Shown here in pieces: positions 6,332 through 11,888 of a stretch of DNA of 13,154 nt (its first letter is position 1; the number at the start of each line of letters is the position of its first letter). Under the pieces are notes generated by a model. That model was not told where the DNA came from. It did no database searches and saw nothing but the letters and a program-made list of their open reading frames with translations. A program made the position numbers and the translations under genes. The DNA is taken from contig CALHWG010000020.1 of assembly GCA_938036745.1 (NCBI GenBank), positions 1 to 13,154 of the forward strand, given 5' to 3'. The stretch is from an uncultured bacterium (GTDB lineage: Bacteria > Patescibacteriota > Saccharimonadia > Saccharimonadales > Saccharimonadaceae).

Positions 6332-6892
6332 ATGTATCAGCCAACTGATCTAAAAAAAGGTGTAGTTTTTCAGCTTGATGGTCAGCCATATCGAGTTGTT
6401 GAGTATAACCAAAAAGTTGTCGGTCGCGGTGGAAGCATCGTAAGTTTAAAAATTAAGAATCTTATTACAGGAGCTTTATTACCAAAAACTTTTAAGGGTC
6501 AAGATAAAGTTGAGCCAGCAGAGGTTTCGAATAAAAAAGTTCAATATCTCTATAATGACGGTGAAGATTTTCATTTTATGGACCCGGAGACTTTTGAGCA
6601 ATTTCAACTTTCGAAGGAAATTATTGATGAAGCTGCTGGATATTTGAAAGAAGCAGAAGAATTGAATTTGCAATTTTTTGATGGAAAAGTTATTAATGTT
6701 GAGTTACCTAAAAATGTTTGGTTGAAAGTTGTTTATACTGAAAATGTAGTAAAGGGTGATACAACTTCAAGCGTTTTGAAAGATGCTGAACTTGAAACTG
6801 GAATTACAGTTAAAGTACCTGCCTTTATTAAGGAAAATGATGTTATCTCTGTTGATACTTCAACGGGTGAATATCGAGAACGCCAAAAATAA
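6332..6892 (+). CDS. efp: Translation elongation factor P
   Basis: EF-P enters the E site of ribosomes stalled on polyproline and helps peptide-bond formation. The 186-residue protein has all three domains: an N-terminal KOW-like barrel (1-63), OB domain II with DGEDFHFMDPETFEQF, and OB domain III with the family signature KGDTTSSVLKDAELETGITVKVPAFI. AAGGAGG (6322-6328) fixes the ATG. The domain I loop reads KVVGRGGS, so the tip carries Arg32 in place of the lysine modified in E. coli (Lys34) or Bacillus (Lys32), and the usual Pro-Gly is replaced by Val-Gly. No promoter of its own is clear; a TAAAAT at 6311-6316 would start transcripts inside the ribosome site, so readthrough from rpsR or an undetected promoter must supply it. 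Confidence 0.96.
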   Translation: MYQPTDLKKGVVFQLDGQPYRVVEYNQKVVGRGGSIVSLKIKNLITGALLPKTFKGQDKVEPAEVSNKKVQYLYNDGEDFHFMDPETFEQFQLSKEIIDEAAGYLKEAEELNLQFFDGKVINVELPKNVWLKVVYTENVVKGDTTSSVLKDAELETGITVKVPAFIKENDVISVDTSTGEYRERQK

Positions 6893-6907
6893 TTAAGGTT
6901 ATTATTA

Positions 6908-6946
6908 AGAAATAGGCTGGAATCTTAAGAACCAGCTTATTTTTAT
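6908..6946 (+). terminator. Intrinsic terminator after efp
   Basis: AATAGGCTGG (6911-6920) pairs with CCAGCTTATT (6932-6941) in a 10-bp stem with one G-U pair and an 11-base loop, followed by TTTTATT. It separates efp from tlyA. Confidence 0.82.
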
Positions 6947-6996
6947 TGTATAAAAAATTTGAACAATAAGCTTGTATATATTTTTAAGATGAAATG

Positions 6997-7005
6997 TGGT
7001 ATAAT
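6997..7005 (+). promoter_or_regulatory. Extended -10 promoter of tlyA
   Basis: TGGTATAAT is a perfect extended -10. A TTGTAT at 6972-6977 lies 22 bases upstream, too far for a normal -35. The predicted transcription start (7012-7013) coincides with the GTG start codon at 7013, implying a leaderless mRNA. Confidence 0.75.
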
Positions 7006-7012
7006 ATACAAT

Positions 7013-7735
7013 GTGAAAGCTAGATTAGATATTTTATTAACTCAAAGAAAGATAGTTGATAGCCGTTCTCAGGCTGAGAGCTATATTAAACTGGGTAAAG
7101 TTTTTGTTGATGGTATAAAAAGGACTAAGCCTGGATTTTTTACTAATATTGATTCGAAGATAAAGCTCCTTCAAGATATTCAATATGTTTCAAGGGCAGG
7201 TCTTAAGCTTGAAAGTGTTTCAAAAATAATGAAAATTAATTTTAAAGATAAAGTTGTCTTAGATGTTGGATCAAGCACTGGTGGATTTACGGATTATTCA
7301 TTGAGGAATGGTGCAAAAAAAGTTATTGCTGTCGATGTTGGCACAAACCAGCTTCATCCAAAGTTAAGAGTGAATAAAAAAGTTGAACTTCATGAAAAAA
7401 CAGATATAAGAGATTTTAACACTAGTCAAAAAATTGATTTAGTTGTTATTGATGTTAGTTTTATATCTATAAAAGAAATTTTACCAAGTGTTGCAAAATT
7501 ATCTAATAAAGACACACTAATAATTGCAATGTTTAAGCCACAATTTGAGGCAGGCAGAAATAGAACTACTAACGGTATCGTTAAAAATAATTCATACCGA
7601 AGAAGAATACTTCAAGAATTCGAAAATTGGTGTCGTATAAATAATTTATACATAAAAGATAAAAGAGATAGTGGAGTAAAAGGCTTTAAGGGTAATCAAG
7701 AGAGATTTTATATTCTGAAAGTATTGAATAAATAA
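7013..7735 (+). CDS. tlyA: TlyA-family rRNA 2'-O-methyltransferase
   Basis: In characterised members TlyA methylates ribose 2'-OH groups of rRNA (16S C1409 and/or 23S C1920); some are annotated as hemolysins. I start it at GTG 7013, giving MKARLDILL, the normal beginning of the N-terminal S4 RNA-binding domain (1-60); the frame is open back to 6959 but those residues are not family-like. A FtsJ-type Rossmann domain follows: YVSRAGLKLE with Lys65, SAM-binding LDVGSSTGGFTD (83-94), DVSFIS with Asp147, and FKPQFE with Lys175 and Glu179. Length 240 is slightly short of the usual 250-270. It has its own promoter and is flanked by terminators. Thirteen of 16 arginines are AGA/AGG and about half its isoleucines ATA, unlike its neighbours, suggesting more recent acquisition or weak selection. 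Confidence 0.92.
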   Translation: MKARLDILLTQRKIVDSRSQAESYIKLGKVFVDGIKRTKPGFFTNIDSKIKLLQDIQYVSRAGLKLESVSKIMKINFKDKVVLDVGSSTGGFTDYSLRNGAKKVIAVDVGTNQLHPKLRVNKKVELHEKTDIRDFNTSQKIDLVVIDVSFISIKEILPSVAKLSNKDTLIIAMFKPQFEAGRNRTTNGIVKNNSYRRRILQEFENWCRINNLYIKDKRDSGVKGFKGNQERFYILKVLNK

Positions 7736-7745
7736 TTTATACAAA

Positions 7746-7781
7746 AATAAAAACCGCACAATATCGTATGCGGTTTTTATT
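7746..7781. terminator. Bidirectional terminator between tlyA and ychF
   Basis: A perfect 13-bp stem (7746-7758 with 7769-7781), core ACCGCA/TGCGGT, loop 10 bases, has A-rich sequence on the left arm and T-rich sequence on the right arm, so it can terminate both converging transcripts. It ends three bases before the ychF stop codon. Confidence 0.9.
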
Positions 7782-7784
7782 ATC

Positions 7785-8861
7785 TTAAACGTTAAACCTA
7801 AATTCAACAACATCATTTGGTGACATAATATATTCTTTACCTTCAGTTCGAATTTTTCCACGATTCTTTGCTTCAAGCTCACTTCCAGCTTCAATTAAAT
7901 CGTTAAAGTCAATAACTTGTGCAGCAATAAAACCTCTTTCGAAATCTGTATGAATTACTCCTGCAGCTTGTGGAGCTGTCCATCCTTTCTTGATTGTCCA
8001 GGCATGAACTTCTTTTGGCCCTGCTGTCATATAACTTTGTAGTCCAAGTGTGTCATAGGCAGCATGGATCATCTGGTTCAAACCAGTTTCTTGGACTCCG
8101 TAGCTTTCGAGTAAATCTTTCGAATCTTTCTCGCTTAAGCCTTTTAGCTCTTCCTCTAACTTGGCGCATACAAATATTGACTTTGCAGGAAGAACCATTT
8201 TTGAAAGTTCTTCTTTTTTAGTCTCATCGGTTAAAGTATTTTCATCAACATTGAACACATAAATTACGGGCTTTGCAGTTAGCAAATGTAAATCTTGAAT
8301 TGCTTCGTAATCTAAATCTTCTATTGAAGAGAGAAGAACTCCAGCTTGAAGTTGTTCAACTAATTTGTTCAAGTATTCAGCTTGTTTTCGAAGAGCTGGT
8401 TTTGCCTTTGCTTCTTTTTGGAGTTTGGGCAAGCGGTTTTCGATAGTTTGAATATCTGCTAAAATTAACTCAGTATTAATAACCTCAATATCATTTTTTG
8501 GGTTAACTTCATTCGAAACATGAACAATATCATTATTCACAAAAGCTCGAACAATATGAACAATTGCGTCGCATTGGCGAATATTTGCAAGAAATTTATT
8601 ACCTAAACCTTCACCTTTCGAAGCTCCCGCAACTAGACCGGCAATATCAACAAAAGTTACTGTTGCTGGAATAATTTTTTGTGATCCATAAATTTCAGCT
8701 AATTTGTTTAAGCGCAAATCTGGCACTGGCACAATTCCAGTATTTGGCTCAATTGTTGCAAAAGGGTAATTTGCTGCTAAAATATCATTATTAGTTAGTG
8801 CGTTAAATAGTGTTGATTTACCAACATTTGGTAGTCCAACAATTCCAATTGATAAACTCAT
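7785..8861 (-). CDS. ychF: Redox-regulated ATPase YchF (Obg-like)
   Basis: YchF/OLA1 is a universal Obg-family P-loop protein that prefers ATP to GTP and associates with ribosomes in stress responses. The 358 residues (E. coli 363) show G1 GLPNVGKS (9-16), the switch segment YPFATIEPN (32-40), G3 DIAG (72-75) with [16 protein letters not shown], the ATP-specifying NVDE (204-207) in place of NKxD, a coiled-coil insert (about 130-180) and the C-terminal TGS domain (about 275-358, including [26 protein letters not shown]). Minus-strand ATG is 8861-8859 with Shine-Dalgarno AAAAGGAG at 8874-8867. It converges on tlyA and diverges from pilM, sharing that promoter region. Confidence 0.97.
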   Translation of the reverse strand: MSLSIGIVGLPNVGKSTLFNALTNNDILAANYPFATIEPNTGIVPVPDLRLNKLAEIYGSQKIIPATVTFVDIAGLVAGASKGEGLGNKFLANIRQCDAIVHIVRAFVNNDIVHVSNEVNPKNDIEVINTELILADIQTIENRLPKLQKEAKAKPALRKQAEYLNKLVEQLQAGVLLSSIEDLDYEAIQDLHLLTAKPVIYVFNVDENTLTDETKKEELSKMVLPAKSIFVCAKLEEELKGLSEKDSKDLLESYGVQETGLNQMIHAAYDTLGLQSYMTAGPKEVHAWTIKKGWTAPQAAGVIHTDFERGFIAAQVIDFNDLIEAGSELEAKNRGKIRTEGKEYIMSPNDVVEFRFNV

Positions 8862-8885
8862 AAAATCTCCTTTTAATGTCTTTTT

Positions 8886-8894
8886 ATTTTAACA
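8886..8894 (-). promoter_or_regulatory. Extended -10 promoter of ychF
   Basis: On the minus strand 8894-8886 reads TGTTAAAAT, an extended -10 identical to that of pilM on the other strand. No good -35 is visible. Transcription would begin near 8879, giving a short leader of about 18 bases that contains the ychF Shine-Dalgarno. Confidence 0.62.
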
Positions 8895-8924
8895 TAAAAG
8901 TTTGTAAAATAAAAATAAAAAAGC

Positions 8925-8954
8925 TTGATTTTTTAATTACGTTTATGTTAAAAT
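8925..8954 (+). promoter_or_regulatory. Promoter of the pilMNO-pilB operon
   Basis: The -35 TTGATT (8925-8930) matches that of the rpsF promoter, followed by an 18-base spacer and TAAAAT (8949-8954) with an upstream TG (8946-8947). The pilM ATG at 8961 begins six bases after the -10, so the transcript should start at or next to the ATG. Confidence 0.75.
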
Positions 8955-8960
8955 AGAGGC

Positions 8961-10010
8961 ATGATTAATATTAAAGGTGTGGGCGATTTCTTCTCGTTAG
9001 ATATTGGAACAAATGCGATTCGTGCTGTCCAACTTTCGAAAGCTGGAGAGAATTCTTGGAATTTGGTTGGCCTCGGTTATACACCAGTCGACCCTCAATT
9101 AGTTTTAAGTAATTCTGATGAAAGCCGCCGTCGTTTGGGAGAAATTATCTCAACAATGATTGGGCAGAGCGATATTAAAACAAAAAATGTAGCGATTAGT
9201 CTTACGTCCCAGAAGACATTCACGACAATTTTCGAAGTACCAAAGCAGGACATGCGAGAATTACAAAAAAACATAAAATATCAAGTTGACCAGTATATTC
9301 CAATGGCGGTTGATGACGCTCAAGTCGACTGGGCTCTTCTTGGAGAGTCTCCTTCCAACCCTGATTCATTGGAGATCTTACTTGCAAGTACAGCTAAAAC
9401 TTATAGCGAAGAAAAGATGGAATTTATTGAAGGTCTAGGCTTGAATGTAGTTGCAAGCGAACCTGATTCTTTAGCAATGACTCGTGCTTTATTTATGCCT
9501 AACCAATCCGATCAGGCTCAGCTAATTATTGATATGGGTGAGCTTTCTACTGACTTATCTATTGTATATCAAGGTGCTCCAAGGCTTGTTCGTACAATTC
9601 CTACTGGAATATCAAGCTTGGTTAAATCTGCTACTCAAAATTTGAATATTAAAGAAGATCAAGCTCGACAATTTATTATGAAATTCGGCTTAGCCCAAGA
9701 CAAACTAGAGGGCCAAGTCTTTAGAGCTATCGAAATGACTCTTGAGAATTTCGTTCAAGAAATCGCTAAATCAATAAAATTTTTAGGAACAAAATACCAA
9801 AATACTCAAGTTGGGGTAATTTCACTTTCAGGATTTTCTGGAATTATTCCACAAATGCCAGAATATGTTTCTTCGAAAACTGGAATTCAGTCTTATTCTG
9901 CAAATCCTTTCCAAAATATTAATGTTCCTGCGAAATATCAACAGCAGGTTGCAAGCGTTGGAAATGAATTTGCGGTCGCTGTAGGTTTAGCCGAAAGGAG
10001 TAATAAATAA
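8961..10010 (+). CDS. pilM: Type IV pilus assembly protein PilM
   Basis: PilM is an actin/FtsA-like cytoplasmic ATP-binding protein that links the pilus motor to the PilN-PilO membrane complex by binding the PilN N-terminus. The 349-residue product has the actin-fold phosphate-1 loop FSLDIGTNAIRAVQL (11-25), the phosphate-2 segment LIIDMGELSTDLSIV (Asp191, Gly193) and the C-terminal ISLSGFSGIIP adenosine-site region, plus the PilM-specific NIKYQVDQYIP stretch near 94. The ATG has no Shine-Dalgarno at usable spacing and lies directly downstream of the -10. The stop overlaps the pilN start (TAATG), and AAAGGAG at 9994-10000 serves pilN. Confidence 0.93.
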   Translation: MINIKGVGDFFSLDIGTNAIRAVQLSKAGENSWNLVGLGYTPVDPQLVLSNSDESRRRLGEIISTMIGQSDIKTKNVAISLTSQKTFTTIFEVPKQDMRELQKNIKYQVDQYIPMAVDDAQVDWALLGESPSNPDSLEILLASTAKTYSEEKMEFIEGLGLNVVASEPDSLAMTRALFMPNQSDQAQLIIDMGELSTDLSIVYQGAPRLVRTIPTGISSLVKSATQNLNIKEDQARQFIMKFGLAQDKLEGQVFRAIEMTLENFVQEIAKSIKFLGTKYQNTQVGVISLSGFSGIIPQMPEYVSSKTGIQSYSANPFQNINVPAKYQQQVASVGNEFAVAVGLAERSNK

Positions 10011-10777
10011 TGATTGAAATTAATCTTTTGCCGGATGTTAAACGCGATCTTATTAAAGCTCAGCAACTTAGAAATATAGTTACTTTTGTATCTATAATTA
10101 TTGGTGGTGCGATGCTTGCGGGAGTAGTTTTATTGTTCTTGACAACTCAAGGTCAGCAATTTGTTATGGGCTTGAAAACCAATGAAATCTCAGACAAATT
10201 TGCTGAGATGCAAAAAATTAAAGATGGGGAAACGGCGGCTACTCTTCGAAATCAGCTTAATGCAATTCAAAAAATTAGAAATGCTTCACCAGATACTTCA
10301 CGATTGATTGGGACAATTTTACCAGCAATTCAGACTACTGGTGAAAACGCTGTTCAGTTTTCTGCAGTGAATTATGACCCTGAAACTCGAATCGTTTCAA
10401 TTGAAGGTCAAGCAGGCAATGGTTTTCCAGCCCTTGAAGCTTTTATTAAAACAATTAAATATTCACAAATTATTTATGATGGTGAAGGCTCTCAATGTAA
10501 GGCTAGTGAAGTTGAGAAAGACGCTAATATCTGCATGCTTGCTGATGAAGGATCGGTTGTTCGAAATGAAAGCTCGCTTGGAACTAACGAACAAGGTCAA
10601 AGTGTTTTGCGTTTTGCCGTTAACTTTAAATTAAATGAAGCAGCTTTGAAATTTTCTTCGAAAAACTTTGCTGTAAAAGCTCTTGGTCGAAAGAATGTAA
10701 CAGACTCAACTATTCAGGTTCCTGCTGGAATTTTTACTCAAAATTCAAAAAAAGATTCTGAAAAGGAGAATAAATAA
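10010..10777 (+). CDS. pilN: Type IV pilus inner-membrane protein PilN
   Basis: The N-terminus MIEINLLPD carries the INLLP motif that binds PilM in the cytoplasm. One membrane helix (about 22-45) follows, then a coiled-coil-like region (about 50-90) and an extracytoplasmic ferredoxin-like domain, as in PilN/GspL. At 255 residues it is longer than the usual 180-210; the extra length includes an acidic segment with Cys163 and Cys175, which could form a disulfide, and a lysine-rich C-terminal tail. It is coupled to pilM and pilO by one-base overlaps, with Shine-Dalgarno AAAGGAG (10762-10768) for pilO. Function is inferred from motif and position; the outer domain is too divergent to align by eye. 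Confidence 0.87.
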   Translation: MIEINLLPDVKRDLIKAQQLRNIVTFVSIIIGGAMLAGVVLLFLTTQGQQFVMGLKTNEISDKFAEMQKIKDGETAATLRNQLNAIQKIRNASPDTSRLIGTILPAIQTTGENAVQFSAVNYDPETRIVSIEGQAGNGFPALEAFIKTIKYSQIIYDGEGSQCKASEVEKDANICMLADEGSVVRNESSLGTNEQGQSVLRFAVNFKLNEAALKFSSKNFAVKALGRKNVTDSTIQVPAGIFTQNSKKDSEKENK

Positions 10778-11643
10778 TGGGTGAAAATAAAGAAGTAGCT
10801 TTTTTGAAGCGGAATGCCATCAATAAGGCTAACCAAACGATGTTTTTGGCAGTTGCTGGTGCTGCTTTGATTGCCGGCGCATCTGTTGTTGGGATGATTT
10901 ATCTTTTTAGGATTTTTACATTTAATGCTAAAGTTCTTGGTGAACAAGATAAAAGTATCTCAACAATTCAAAAAAATATCCAAAATATTGAAGATTTAAA
11001 GAGTAAGTTAAGCTCATTGGAGACCGATCTAAATCTTAATGAACAAAAATTGAAATCTAACGCCGAAGATGGCGGTTTGCGCGTTATTGCTGACGCCTTG
11101 CCTGATAGCGAGAATGCTGCTGCTCTTGCAGCTAGCCTTGAAAAGAATATTTTTTCTGAAGGCGTGACTCTTGATTCATTTAGCATTGACTCTGCTGAAT
11201 CTGCAAACAAAAGTCTTTCAGGCTCAAGCTCGGCATCAAATTCCTCTAGTTCATCAGCAACTAGCGGTGTTGAAGATCCAAATAAAATCCCAGAAGGTGT
11301 GAAAGATATTCAATTTTCAGCAACAATTTCTGCAGGTTTTCAGGGTGAAGGCTCAAATTCAGCACGAGTTGCTAAATCTCAAGATGAAGCACTTAATAAT
11401 CTAATTAACACTGTTCGAAAGATGGAAAGATCAATTCGAGCAATAAATATTACGAGTTTTAAATTCGAGCGTTCGCTTAACAGATTTAGTCTTAACTTTT
11501 CTGCAAAAGCCTACTATTATCCTAAATATACAATGAAGCTTGAAAGCAAGAAAGTTAAAGCAGACGAAACTGCAAAACCAGCAACTTCTACAACTGGAAC
11601 TGGTAAGACTCAAAACTCAAGCACTACAGGAGGGTCAAAATAA
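10777..11643 (+). CDS. pilO: Type IV pilus inner-membrane protein PilO-like
   Basis: The 288-residue protein shows the PilO plan: a short cytoplasmic start, one membrane helix (about 22-47), a coiled coil (about 54-95) and a globular outer domain. The outer domain is interrupted by a serine-rich stretch (residues 146-163, with five consecutive Ser) and ends in a Ser/Thr/Gly/Lys-rich disordered tail (about 258-288), both atypical of proteobacterial PilO (about 200 residues). PilO heterodimerises with PilN to form the alignment complex. Assignment rests on topology and position immediately after pilN rather than on conserved residues. GGAGGG (11629-11634), inside its last codons, is the ribosome site of the next gene. 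Confidence 0.82.
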   Translation: MGENKEVAFLKRNAINKANQTMFLAVAGAALIAGASVVGMIYLFRIFTFNAKVLGEQDKSISTIQKNIQNIEDLKSKLSSLETDLNLNEQKLKSNAEDGGLRVIADALPDSENAAALAASLEKNIFSEGVTLDSFSIDSAESANKSLSGSSSASNSSSSSATSGVEDPNKIPEGVKDIQFSATISAGFQGEGSNSARVAKSQDEALNNLINTVRKMERSIRAINITSFKFERSLNRFSLNFSAKAYYYPKYTMKLESKKVKADETAKPATSTTGTGKTQNSSTTGGSK

Positions 11644-11861
11644 TGAAAAAAACTGATATTGCGATGATTGTTTTGATTGCGGGCTTTAGCGTTTTGATTT
11701 CATATTTAGTTATTAACTCTTTGGCTCAGGGTGGATTTTCTGAGCAAACTTATGAGGTTAAGACTACTGAACCAATTTCGAACGAATATGTAAAACCAAG
11801 TAGTGAAATTTTTAATAAGGATGCTATCAATCCAACGGTTCAAATTAATATTGGACAATAA
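11643..11861 (+). CDS. Small single-helix membrane protein of the pilus operon
   Basis: A 72-residue product starting MKKTDIAMIVLIAGF with one hydrophobic helix at about 6-28, followed by a polar, probably extracytoplasmic tail of 44 residues without cysteine. Lys2-Lys3 before the helix favour an N-in orientation. The ATG overlaps the pilO stop (TAATG) and has a strong Shine-Dalgarno (GGAGGG, 11629-11634), so this is a real translated gene of the operon. It occupies the place where proteobacterial clusters carry the lipoprotein gene pilP, but there is no lipobox and no recognisable PilP domain. I do not recognise the family; a small subunit of the alignment complex is the natural inference. 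Confidence 0.8.
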   Translation: MKKTDIAMIVLIAGFSVLISYLVINSLAQGGFSEQTYEVKTTEPISNEYVKPSSEIFNKDAINPTVQINIGQ

Positions 11862-11888
11862 ATATTAAATAATTCAAAAAGGAATGTA

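Larger units (their letters stand above)
8885..8955. repeat. 14-bp inverted repeat in the ychF/pilM divergent promoter
   Basis: TATTTTAACATAAA (8885-8898) and TTTATGTTAAAATA (8942-8955) are exact reverse complements separated by 43 bases. Each arm contains one of the two divergent -10 elements. The symmetry may simply reflect two similar promoters back to back, or may mark a shared binding site for a regulator. Confidence 0.7.

Noticed and set aside
6959..7012. Longer N-terminus for TlyA starting at 6959
   Set aside because: The extra 18 residues are not part of the S4 domain, overlap the promoter, and the GTG at 7013 gives the family-standard start.
11214..11268. Serine-codon run in pilO as a simple-sequence contingency repeat
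   Set aside because: Serine codons alternate between TCA, AGC, TCG, TCC, TCT and AGT, so there is no tandem nucleotide repeat that could slip.
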